This document shows positions 20,110-29,600 of a stretch of DNA of 41,231 bases, piece by piece. The stretch lies in contig JALCCG010000192.1 of NCBI GenBank assembly GCA_023212695.1, forward strand, positions 1 through 41,231, in the 5' to 3' direction. Under the pieces are notes generated by a model. That model was not told the DNA's origin. It ran no database searches and saw nothing but the letters and a program-made list of their open reading frames with translations. Within the stretch, counting starts at the first letter, position 1, and each line of letters starts with the position of its first letter. A program made the translations under genes and the position numbers. Source of the stretch: Sporisorium sorghi. Taxonomy: Eukaryota; Basidiomycota; Ustilaginomycetes; Ustilaginales; Ustilaginaceae.

Positions 20110-21495
20110 GTGGTGGTGGTACAGCTGGTAGTTCTGGTGCGGGTAGTGCAGGCCGGGGCTGCTGAGGCTGCCGTCGCTCGAGAACGAGCGGTTGAGATCC
20201 GACAACGGCGTGTTGTCGACCAGAGCCGGGCTGGTGAGCGGGGCCGACGGCGAGAGGGTGAAGCTCGCCGCGTTCACCGAGGCCGAGCCGAGCGGGGAGG
20301 GAATGCGCGGGTGCGTGCGCGTGTTGTTGCGGTTGATCCGCGGGTAGGGCGGGCCGGAGGGGCTGGCGTCCGAGCTGGGCGTGGGAGCGGGAGGCGACTC
20401 CATCCAGGCCTGCGTGTCGAACGGATTGGTGTAGCGCGGCTGCGGCGCGTCAAGGGCGGTGCGGAACGCAGGCTGCAGCGTGGGAGCGACGGTGGTGTCG
20501 AGCGTGTACGTGGACATGCCCACGGGAGCAGCCGCAAAGGCGTCCGTTCCAGCTGCCAGCGTCGCAGTGACGTCGTAGCGAGCCCGAGGAACCGCATTCT
20601 CCAGACTCGAGTTGCGAGTGTAAGCGCCCGATCCCACCTGCGACAGCGGCGTCGTAGCAGCAGCAACGGCAGCGCTCAGCGAAGCGCGCCTCGCCTCGCC
20701 ACCCACCCCACCGACGTCAAAATAACCAGTCTGCACCCCCACTCCACCGCCGCTACCGTTGCCACCAGTGCTGCCAGTGCTGCCGCTAGCACCCATCCCG
20801 CCACTCCCAGCACCGTACTCGTACGGCTGCGCCACGCTGGCCCCCGTCAAGCACTTGAACAGACGCGGCGCACTGTGCGCCAGCATCGTCGTCCTGTCCC
20901 CACCATCACCGCTGCTGGTGGTAGCTGCTTCCACCGAGCTGCGACGCTGCGTGGCCGGACGGCGGTACGGGTGGTAGGCGGGCAAAGTGTCGTGTTTGTG
21001 AACATTGGCGCGCGCCTGTTCCTGCTCGGCGTTCCTGCACTCCTTTGCGAGGCGCTTCTTTTCGCGCAGCACGGCGTTTTCCTCCTCAGTCACCTTCTTG
21101 TAGTTGCACGGCCTGCCGATGCGCTTGCACAGCCCGCAGCTCGGCTTTTCGCCGTCGCATTTCGCTTTTCTAATCACGCCAAAGTAAAGAGAGAAAAAGA
21201 GAGGGTCAGCAAAACGTACACTCGTAGCGACGCGCGTGAACAAACACGGGGCGGGAAACACTTACCGCTTGCGACAGTGCGTACACGCCATCTCAGTGCG
21301 CGGACGCGACACCGACCGCGAGTGCGAGTGCGGCTGGATATACGACGTAGAAGCGTTGAGGTCGGGGTAGGAAAAGTGCGTCTGCTCATACACCTGCTCG
21401 TACGCGTGCTGCTCTTGCACGCGGTCGTACACTTGGCCGTATCGCAGCGTCTGCTCCGCCCCAGCCGGAGACGAGCTGTAGTTCGCGCCGCTCAT
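19897..21495 (-). CDS. Zn2Cys6 transcription factor with polyglutamine tract, 500 aa
   Basis: This is a second binuclear zinc cluster regulator, unrelated outside the cluster to the one at 7748-10663. The coding sequence is complement(join(19897..21169, 21266..21495)), 500 aa. Exon 1 encodes 76 residues rich in Tyr, Gln and Ser and the first two zinc cysteines. The cluster is C71, C74, C81, C88, C91 and C98 (C-X2-C-X6-C-X6-C-X2-C-X6-C), so the intron interrupts the zinc cluster. A short charged helix with TEEENAVLREKKRLAKE follows, which may dimerise. The rest is Ser/Gly/Pro/Ala-rich with a run of 17 Gln after three His near the C-terminus. No fungal middle-homology domain is seen. I do not recognise a specific orthologue. 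The start is the first ATG in frame. It is divergent from the AAGAB-like gene across 1.9 kb. Confidence 0.87.
20059..20109 (-). repeat. CAG/CAA repeat encoding 17 Gln
   Basis: Seventeen consecutive glutamine codons, part pure CAG and part alternating CAA/CAG, lie in the second Zn2Cys6 gene and are bordered by three His codons. The pure CAG part is likely length-variable between strains. Confidence 0.95.
21170..21265 (-). other. Intron of the 500-aa Zn2Cys6 gene (96 nt)
   Basis: On the minus strand the donor is GTAAGT starting at 21265. The branch-like GCTGAC is the complement of 21205-21210, and the acceptor GATTAG ends at 21170. It splits a CGA Arg codon between the second and third zinc cysteines, and splicing rebuilds the complete cluster. 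Confidence 0.93.
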
Positions 21496-22428
21496 CTCTC
21501 CGAACGAAATTGCGAAGCGAACGCGAAATTTCAAAGGCTGCGTTGAAGGGAAGCTGTTGGTTGTGTTAGTGTGAGGGAAAGAGAGCGATGTGCTGTGCCG
21601 CCATGGACGAGCGAGCGCGTGGTGAAATGGAGGAAGGAGTGGAAGAGGGGAGGAGACGATGCCAGAAAGGTGGCAATTGTCGATTGTGATGAGTTGAGTA
21701 GAGCTGGTAGAGACGCTGACGCGTGGAAGTGGTTGTGGTTGGCTGTGTTTGGCCCCAAGGAGGGGACTCATGCAGGATGCATACAATGCGGCAGCGCGGC
21801 GAGCCCGTGGTGGTCGAGCCTTGAAAAAAGAGAGCATCCAGGAAAGCACGCAAAATCGACCAGCGTAAGTTGCACGATCGATTTGCGATGCAGCGGAGTG
21901 GCTGGCAGAGGAGGTCGTTGATGAGGACAAGGACGAGAAAGAGCAAAAGCCTGCGCGCCAGCGAGCGAGCGATAGGCAGGGAGGCGCAGAGTACGCGAGA
22001 CAGGGGACGAAATATTTCGCTTCTGGTAACTGTATGCTGCATTTTGCTTTTCAGCGGGAGCTGTGCATGCTGCACAACTTCGCACGCGATCTCTCGACCA
22101 AGCTCTCCTTACTGCTTCTCTTCAACGACCTATCAGTCACGATCACAGCGAGCGAGAGTCGCGGGAAAGACACAAGACGTCTCAGCCCTGTTCTGTGTCG
22201 CAGCTTTCACTTTCACGTTTCTTGCTCGCAGAAGCTACCGTAATGCTGTACATCGGAGTCTGAAGCCACGAGAAAGAAGAAGGAAGGAAACAGTGCAGCG
22301 TCTAGGCTCGTTGCACTGGCTGCTCGAATGAAAACGGGGCAAGACGATGCCAAGAACGCCAGGCGGAGATGCATTCTCTGACAGCACATAGCACCAGCAC
22401 ACAAGCATGAGCATGAGCGCGTGCTCGT

Positions 22429-22457
22429 GCAGCAGCAGCAGCAGCAGCAGCAGCAGC
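22429..22457. repeat. (GCA)n trinucleotide repeat
   Basis: About nine and a half perfect GCA units sit in noncoding sequence upstream of the AAGAB-like gene. Confidence 0.95.
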
Positions 22458-22654
22458 TTAGAGTCTGTGGGGAAACGTGTGAAACAGAAGCAATGTCTCG
22501 AGAGGGTGGTTTGTTGGTGCTTAGCTCGCAGCTTTGATCGATGCGTGAAGACTCCCAATTGGGAATTGAGAAAAAGAAGGAAAATCCCAGAAGCGCGTGT
22601 CGTTTTGGCGTGCAAAATAGAAACTTGGGTCTCTGGCGTTTTCGACGTGCAGCT

Positions 22655-22675
22655 TGCCTGCCTGCCTGCCTGCCT
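22655..22675. repeat. (TGCC)n tetranucleotide repeat
   Basis: Five TGCC units in the same noncoding region as the GCA repeat. Confidence 0.95.
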
Positions 22676-23242
22676 AGCCTCTGTGCAGCAACGCGCAGCA
22701 GCAGCAGCCACGAAGAGGCTTGCCTGTGCGAGAAAATGCGATCCAGCACGGTCAATGTGAGCAGGCTTTGGCTCTGGCTCTTGCGACGATAGAGCTGACG
22801 ACCAATCAGGATATATGCGCTTTGGACAGGCGCTTGAACAAGCATATCCGGAACCTCACGAGGTGTGGGGTTGTGTCTCTGTAAGCGAGACGTTGCATGT
22901 TGGCGAGAAAAGGGAAAAAAAGGAAAAGGTCTCGACCCTCTTTTTCTTTTCGTGCGTCCGCCTGCCTTGGTGAGTGAGCTGGCATTCCTCAGTGACTGGA
23001 ATCATCCCTTCACTGTGTTTGGTGGCGGTGGAATGGTCCCTTCCATTCTTGGATGTCCCTCCAGCAGAAGCATTGCAGCTGCAGCTTGGGGCGTGGGAAA
23101 GGAGAGTACGAGCTTTGGTGGTCATCGCAAGTCGAGTCAAGTCAGGGTTACATACGTTTCCGACCCGAACGAGGTCGTTCAGGAACGTGGAAAAATTGAG
23201 TTTTTTAGAACTCCTCTCCTGCTTCCGACCTAACATGTCAAG

Positions 23243-23263
23243 TTTTTTTTTTTTTTTTTTTTT
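23243..23263. repeat. Poly(T) tract, 21 nt
   Basis: There are 21 uninterrupted T residues ending about 158 bp before the ATG of the AAGAB-like gene. They lie in a generally T-rich promoter stretch that runs to about 23360. Confidence 0.95.
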
Positions 23264-23420
23264 CGGGTGGTCTGGATTTTCTTGGCATCCTTTTTTTTGG
23301 TCTGATTTTCCTTCCTTTTTTCGGTGCTCAGATTTCATCCTTTTTCTCTCTTTTTCACGTTGTGGGTCCAGCGTGCGGATCTCGGAATCGATCGGGAGAG
23401 AAATCCACAAATCGGGCTGC

Positions 23421-25202
23421 ATGGACCCTTTGAAGAAGATTGCACGCACGCACAACGGCGTTAAGACTTCAACCGCGCATCGTGCCCTTGTCAACGCGAC
23501 ACCATCCAGCCAGCACCTCGACATCACTGCCGAAACGATGGCTATCGCACTTGCATCTGGTACGAGCGACGACCCGCTCAACACCGTCGCTGTTGTGCCA
23601 TTCGACCTTGGTCCATCAACGACAAGTCGCGGCGCTTCCTCATCGGCCAACTCGCTAGCCGCCGCAGCGTCGAATCTGATCAGCGCGATCGCACAAGGCT
23701 CAACAGCCGTCGATACATCCAATGCAGCAAATGAAGATGCTCAATCCGACGCTGGCAGTGATCCAGGATCGAGCTCGTTCACCTACACAGCCCCTGCGAT
23801 CGCGTCCTCGGATGTCGCGCAGCAAGTTTGGTACGCCTCGACTCCGTATCACATCTCGAATCGCTACTACGACGCAGACATCACGCTCAAGGCGACCAAA
23901 GGCGCACTGCCGAACACCAGCGGGAATGAAGCGCGTGGCGCAGACGCCGCCTTGTCGCAGTCCTACCCGGCCTACCTTGTGGTCGTCGACCGGAGTCGCA
24001 GCTTGGAGCACCACCGTCTGCTGGCCGCCAGTCTCGAGTCTGAAGTGGCACCAGGCTTCGATGCAGACATCAGCATCGTCGCCGGCGTCTCGCTCATCTC
24101 GTCATCTCATCCGCAGCTCGTCACCGTCTTGGATGACGACCGGTCGGCACCCTCTGCACAACGCCAGTCTGCATCGCAAGCCTCGGCAACAGCCAAGACC
24201 AGCGACCTCGTTGCGCTGTACGCCGACCACGGCTGGGAATTCATCGCAATTGATGAGCTCAACGCGGACGGTTCAGAAGGTGTGCTGAGCGTGGATGGTG
24301 ATCGCGGAGACAGCCATAGCGACGATGAGCAAGATGACGACAAGGACGGCATCGAGCGCATTCGCGAGGCTCTCATGAATCATATGTGGCACGGTCTCGT
24401 ACGCAAGGATCGGTCTGCATCTTCGCCATACCAGAACGAGAACGAGCTGCGCAATGATGGTGCAAGTGCTCTGGCAAGCGGCGCTCCGTATGCGAGCTTC
24501 TCAGATGCCGTCATCGGAAGAGGAGCAGAGGACTTTGATGCTGCTGCAGATGAAGCACGGGAGAGAGAGCTGTCGGTCGGAGACGCCGTCACGACTCCTG
24601 GCGTTGCATTGAATGACAGCGGCGGTCTCCCAAGCCTTGACCTGGCTAGTCACGCCGAAGCCAGCGATCTGGATGAGCAGCTCGCAAAGCTCTTTCTCTC
24701 GTCCAGCCACGCAAACGGATCGGCTGACCTGGCCGAGCTTGAAGCGTTTCTCGAATCCCAAGACCCGTCGTGGCCAGGGCTACCAACTCAATCTACCGCC
24801 CTTTCCGGCACAGACGCCGCCGACGCAACACAAACGTTCGAAGACGACTTTGACGACTTCTTGCCCTTCCAATCCGCAACGCCTCCCACTTCCCGAACGG
24901 ACCCTCACGCCGATGATGCAGCATTCGACACAGACGAGCTTCCATCGATGCAAGACATCTCGCACATGCAGAGTCGCCTCTTCGGCGCCAATGCAGCCGC
25001 CCGACTGGAAGCAGGACCGCTGGGAATGGGCAGCCAGACCAACAACGCAGGCGAGAGCGACCTCGCTTCTCAACTCCAACAACTGCAATGGCATGCTCAG
25101 CGCGTACGAAACATTCCAGATCCCGACCAGCGTCGCAAGGAAGCGGCGCTGGTGGCGCTCGCGTTCAGTATGCGCTTGGAGGAGGCGATGCGGGAGGAAT
25201 GA
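23421..25202 (+). CDS. AAGAB: Alpha/gamma-adaptin-binding protein p34-like (AAGAB/Irc6 family)
   Basis: This is the probable fungal member of the AAGAB/p34 family, cytosolic chaperones that assist assembly of AP-1 and AP-2 clathrin adaptors. It is a single exon of 593 aa, longer than human AAGAB (315) because of disordered Ser/Asp/Ala-rich linkers. The N-terminal half carries the degenerate Ras-like fold: HRALVNATPSS, then WYASTPYHISNRYYDADI, PAYLVVVDRS, and HGWEFIAIDELNADGS followed by an acidic stretch. GIERIREALMNHMWHGL corresponds to the human helix before the linker. The C-terminus (about 555-593) has the conserved helical segment with NIPDPDQRRKEAALVALAFSMRL. An in-frame ATG at 23235 would add 62 residues including a poly-Phe run from the T21 tract, and I consider it untranslated leader. 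The assignment rests on motif order and is good rather than certain. It is convergent with SOD2 (113 bp apart). Confidence 0.8.
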   Translation: MDPLKKIARTHNGVKTSTAHRALVNATPSSQHLDITAETMAIALASGTSDDPLNTVAVVPFDLGPSTTSRGASSSANSLAAAASNLISAIAQGSTAVDTSNAANEDAQSDAGSDPGSSSFTYTAPAIASSDVAQQVWYASTPYHISNRYYDADITLKATKGALPNTSGNEARGADAALSQSYPAYLVVVDRSRSLEHHRLLAASLESEVAPGFDADISIVAGVSLISSSHPQLVTVLDDDRSAPSAQRQSASQASATAKTSDLVALYADHGWEFIAIDELNADGSEGVLSVDGDRGDSHSDDEQDDDKDGIERIREALMNHMWHGLVRKDRSASSPYQNENELRNDGASALASGAPYASFSDAVIGRGAEDFDAAADEARERELSVGDAVTTPGVALNDSGGLPSLDLASHAEASDLDEQLAKLFLSSSHANGSADLAELEAFLESQDPSWPGLPTQSTALSGTDAADATQTFEDDFDDFLPFQSATPPTSRTDPHADDAAFDTDELPSMQDISHMQSRLFGANAAARLEAGPLGMGSQTNNAGESDLASQLQQLQWHAQRVRNIPDPDQRRKEAALVALAFSMRLEEAMREE

Positions 25203-25315
25203 CTTTCTAGAATCACGATCACACCGATAAGGGCAATTCGATTGATCATTTCTTACGCTTTGAGACTATCGTCGGAATCATAGCGCTACTTTGGAGAAGA
25301 AGCTGAAAGGTTCCT

Positions 25316-25993
25316 TTACTGGGCCTTCTTGAGACGCTCCTCAGCAGCCTTAAAGTTAATAACGTCCCAGATAGCCTTAAAGTAATCAGCCTTGACGTTC
25401 TGGTACTGCAGGTAGAACGCATGCTCCCAGGCATCGACCCCAATGAGCGGCACATGCGACAGCAGCGGGTCCTGGTTGGCCGTAGTCACAATATCCAGCT
25501 TCTTGGTCTGCGGGTTGTACCCCACCCATCCCCAGCCGCTGCCCTGAATAGCCGCGATCTGCGCGTTGAACTTGGCCTTCAACCCGTCCAGCCCGCCGAA
25601 ATCCCGGTCGATCGCATCCTTCAACACGCCGCTGCTGAGCTCGCCGCCGCCCTGCTTGGGCGGGGCCAGGTTCTCCCAGAAGAGCGTGTGGTTGATGTGG
25701 CCACCGCCGTTGAAGTTGATCGCCTTCTGCAGAGCAATGGCGGACTTGACGTCCTTTTTGTGGATAGCTTCGCCGAGCTGCTCCTCGGCAGCGTTGAGAC
25801 CGTTGACGTACGTCTGGTGGTGCTTGGTGTGGTGCAGCTCCATGATCTGCGCCGAGATCGCGGGCTCGAGCGCGCCGTAGTCGTAAGAGAGGTCGGGGAG
25901 CGTGTGCTTGGCGCGGATAGCGGCGCGGGCGGCAAAGGCGCGCGAACCTGCCTTGAAGGCGCCGGTGGAGCGGGTGAGTGCGGTGCGAAGCAT
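25316..25993 (-). CDS. SOD2: Mitochondrial manganese superoxide dismutase
   Basis: This enzyme dismutates superoxide to peroxide and oxygen in the mitochondrial matrix. The single exon encodes 225 aa. Residues 1-28 are Arg/Ala/Ser-rich with no acidic residue, a clear matrix-targeting peptide, and the mature protein begins near [12 protein letters not shown]. Predicted metal ligands are H54, H102, D187 and H191, within [17 protein letters not shown] and [19 protein letters not shown] and the Gly-rich GGGHINH region fit the Mn-type mitochondrial enzyme. The start at 25993 was chosen because it gives the targeting peptide directly. An in-frame upstream ATG at 26101 would give 261 aa with a less suitable N-terminus. 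The gene is divergent from MMS22, and the two share a 587-bp promoter with a T40 tract. Confidence 0.97.
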   Translation of the reverse strand: MLRTALTRSTGAFKAGSRAFAARAAIRAKHTLPDLSYDYGALEPAISAQIMELHHTKHHQTYVNGLNAAEEQLGEAIHKKDVKSAIALQKAINFNGGGHINHTLFWENLAPPKQGGGELSSGVLKDAIDRDFGGLDGLKAKFNAQIAAIQGSGWGWVGYNPQTKKLDIVTTANQDPLLSHVPLIGVDAWEHAFYLQYQNVKADYFKAIWDVINFKAAEERLKKAQ

Positions 25994-26165
25994 TTTTGTC
26001 GTGTAGTTGTGGCTTTTGCTTGGTGTAGTGTAAGCTGTTGATGGTGGAGGTGAGAGAGGTCGTAACGAAGCACTGTCGAGCGTTGAGAATAGAGCTTCCA
26101 TACGATTCCCTCGGCTGACATCGGCGCTATGCTCTTCGACAGCAGCCTCGTCGGGCACGGACGCT

Positions 26166-26207
<42 letters not shown>

Positions 26208-26580
26208 CCCTCTGCGAATCACTCCACTCGGCGCATCTTGACGCAATCACGGAATTTTTCTGCGAGGATCGAAGCGGAAATCGGCTCTCATCTGGCCCGA
26301 TTTGGCGAGATCGGGAAAGTGACACTCTCGCGACGCGTAAAGTAAGCAATTTTGGTTTCGCTACGCCGTGCAGAATTGCTCAGTCAAAAGAAAAGAAGGG
26401 TTTCCTGCCGAAAAGAGCAACACTCTCTCGCTCGCAACATCCGACAACTCATTGGTCAGCAACTCAGCCATCATCATCACCACCATCATCGCCACCGCTT
26501 ACACCGACATCCCGAACATGCAAACGCCACGACGATCTTAGCAATCTACCATAGACGTATAGACAAACGGAGATGCAGGC
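25994..26580. promoter_or_regulatory. Divergent promoter region SOD2/MMS22
   Basis: This 587-bp region separates a superoxide dismutase from a DNA-damage-response gene on opposite strands. Its main feature is the 40-base T tract at 26168-26207. A CAT/CAC-rich stretch lies near the MMS22 side. No specific stress-factor site could be assigned confidently by eye. Confidence 0.6.
26168..26207. repeat. Poly(T) tract, 40 nt
   Basis: Forty uninterrupted T residues are the longest internal homopolymer in the window. They lie about 175 bp upstream of the SOD2 ATG (as poly(A) on its coding strand) and 373 bp upstream of MMS22. Confidence 0.95.
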
Positions 26581-26635
26581 ATGCTCGAGCCGGACGATCC
26601 AACCCAGCAGAGCCAGGCTGGCCCGTCGAGGTTGA
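26573..26635 (+). promoter_or_regulatory. Upstream ORF overlapping the MMS22 start
   Basis: An ATG at 26573, eight bases before the MMS22 ATG and out of frame with it, opens a 20-codon ORF that ends with TGA at 26633-26635 inside the MMS22 coding region. Both ATGs have G at -3, so ribosomes would have to leak past the first one. Whether the transcript includes it is unknown. Confidence 0.5.
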
Positions 26636-29600
26636 CGAGGGAGATCGTGCCAACCTCTGACGATGAGGATTTTTTCTTCATCTCGCAGTCGTCTGCCAAG
26701 TATGGGTCTAGTTTGGATTCGGCGCAGGGCTCAAGGCAGGGCAAAGAGAGCAACGATGATGATGACGAGGAGGAGGACGAGGACGAGGACGACGAAGCTC
26801 TCTTGCCGGCTCGTCATGATCCACCAAGTCGACAGGAGAGCCAGCAGCTCACGCTCATCTCAGATCACAGCCACGAATCTTCGAGGCAGGACCGTCTTAT
26901 AGAGCCCGAGGCGCCAACAAAGGTGCCAACTTCAACCTGGGCAGTCAGCAGATCAACACCACCATCATCACAAACGAGCAACGAAAGGCGACCGCTAACA
27001 TCGCCTTCTTCAGCGACAACAATGCTCCATTCTATCATCACGCCGCTGTCCGCTCGAGTCGACGCAGATCATAAGGACGCGCCACCATCATTACACAGCA
27101 CACCACCTCGACCGACAGATGACAACCGTGACAACGTCGAAGAGCAGAGCACAAGCCAAAGAGAAGACAGTCTTGCTCCTATGAGCCCAGCCGAGATCAC
27201 CCTCATACCCTCAGCCAGCCAACAGAGCGTTGCGACTCTACCGTATGCTGAAAGTCCAACAGCTTCTAACGATATCGCTTTGACGCCGTTCCTCGCTTTG
27301 GAAGAAAGCGCGGCCACTGGGAGCACCTCGCCCTTGGATGCTTCATCGCGTCAATCTATAGAGCAATCAGAAGTGCGCCCATCAATGGACCTCGACCTGG
27401 ACCTTAATGACGACGGCGATTCGGCCGGCCAAGCACGTGGTGAGGCCCCTGCCAGCGACACCCTCGATCAGCATGCTAGTCCGGCACGCCTTCCCTCTTC
27501 GCCACCTTCACCTCCACCGCTTCGCATCCCACCTCGAGGTGATGCGCCACGAGCACCACCACCAGCTCCCCGCGAAGCACCTCCAATCGAGCCTCAAGGC
27601 AACAAAGCTGCCATCCTTGACGACGAACAACTCGCCAGAGCTGCAGCTGCACAACCTCCCACTCCACCTCGTCGACAGCTTCGGGCCAGAAATGCCGCGC
27701 AGCTCAACCCGTACACACTCGAAGCGGTGCGATACCAGCGAGCCTTGATACGCAACGACTGGGAGGATGCCGTCGTCAGTCAGAGAGAATGGCATCGCCA
27801 AGAGCGCAAACGAATCGCAGAGGAGGCTGCGAAGGCTCAGCGTGAAGCTCAAGCAGCACAAGGATCGGAAGAGTCTCAAAGTCAATGGCTCGTCCCCAGC
27901 TCCGGCCCCAGCTCTCAAGCTGACCATGAAGAGCCCTCGGTGCCATCATCACCCGCTGTCTCATCAACGCCGCAGGTGTTTGTCGACATCCCAGTACTTG
28001 ACGACACTGGCTCGCTGCGTGCACATGCGAGCGGGTCCAGACCTCGGCCGTCGTCTCCTACACCTTCGCAGAGCGGCAGACTACCCGAGCTGTCCGAGAT
28101 GCTCGCCAAATCCTCCAAGACAGCGTCGCTGCATCCGAATCGCAACAAGCCTGGTCCGGCAGCAAGACCTGCCACCTACAAAGGCCCTAGAACGATTGCT
28201 TCGACAGACGCCAATCCTGCACCCCAACCTGCACTCGCCGACGAGGACGAAGCAACACCACTTCCACCACCCGTTCGGCGCAAGCACCCTCTGCGCGCAC
28301 TCTCACCATCTGACGGCGAGGGATCTATCGATGTAAACCAACCGACGCTGCCCAATCAAGACACATTCATAATCGAGTCGTCCGAGGACGAGCGACCCGC
28401 AACCGTTGTGGCAAAACCCAAGCGAAGGAGTCGGTGGTCTGGCGATGGCTCGAGCAGTGACAGCACCGACTACGAACGTCGCTTCCGCCAACTGAAAAAG
28501 ATGATGCCGGCTGGCATGGCTCGCAAGCACATCCGTGACCTCAGAGCTATGAGGCACGGCAAAGCCTACCACTCGGATGGTCACGTCTCTTCTTCGTCAG
28601 CTGATGCGGATACGAACAAGGGGACGAACCGACGCGACGCGGACCGTCCTCGAGCACGACCTACCGACACAGCCCACACCTCGGACAACGAGGACCTACA
28701 ACCAGGGCAGACAAGGAAAAGACTCCGACGCCATGACAGCCTCGACGCCAACAATGCTCTGCTGCTTGACCCAGATTCGGACTCATCGTCTTCGTCGTCT
28801 TCAGCATCTTCGCTCTCGTCGGGCGCATCCGTATCGTTTACCCACTCCACTCTCGCGGAGCCATTCACGGATGTTGATCCTCAGAGCAGACATAAAGAGG
28901 CGGAAGAGGCCGACGAGACGCCCGCTCCATGGTGGTCGGTGAACCGCCTCGACTCGTATGTCCCATACCGCGAAAGGGACGCAATCGACCGCATGCTCAG
29001 CCGCACGGGCGGTGGCAAGCCCAGCAGCAAGACCGCCGTTCGCCGCTCCAACGGTACGTCACACCGTCAGGCCCGACTGGATGGCTTCGTGTCCGCTCAT
29101 CGACACCGAGGAAGCAACTCAAACTCATCTCGATCGCAACTGCGCGAGATCGATCAGAACCAACGGCGCCAGCAACGAACGACGGTGGAGAAGGGCGCTG
29201 GGCATTTGCATTCGTCGAGGAGGAAGAAGAAGAAGCGTCCAAAGCTGGATCCAAGAGTTGGCCGGACAACCACTTCAAGTAGACCAGGGGGTCCTGTGCA
29301 GTTGCGCAATCCGCCCGTCGTACGTCCGCGCGCGCGACCACGGCTCGACCTTGAACAACACGATGTACTTTTCGCTGCTAATCCAACCAAGACCCGACGA
29401 GCTGGATGGCACGCGGACGAGGGACCCGACGAGGATGATATCTCGGACGACGACGGTCAGTGGCAGGTACTGAGCTCTGTCGTCAGAGACTCGACACCAG
29501 CTTCCCTTCCGGATGCACGACTGGCCGTGCCTCGCCGTCGTGCAGGCGGCGACCTGCCGCGAGGGGCACCATCAGCAAGAATGGAGGGCGATGCCGCACC

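Larger units (their letters stand above)
21496..23420. promoter_or_regulatory. Divergent promoter region Zn2Cys6 factor/AAGAB-like
   Basis: This is the longest gene-free stretch, 1925 bp. It holds a (GCA)9 repeat at 22429-22457, a TGCC repeat at 22655-22675 and T21 at 23243-23263. Many short ORFs occur on both strands but none resembles a protein I know, and none has the codon bias of the neighbours. A long leader or a noncoding transcript is possible. I saw no tRNA. Confidence 0.6.

Noticed and set aside
19729..21546. 605-codon plus-strand open frame opposite the polyQ Zn2Cys6 gene
   Set aside because: It is antisense to the spliced Zn2Cys6 gene, with poly-Leu from the CAG repeat. It shows no homology, and the minus-strand model explains the sequence.
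23235..23420. Upstream in-frame start for the AAGAB-like protein, giving a poly-Phe N-terminus
   Set aside because: The poly-Phe comes from the T21 promoter tract. A length-variable homopolymer in coding sequence would shift the frame, and the family core starts after the ATG at 23421.
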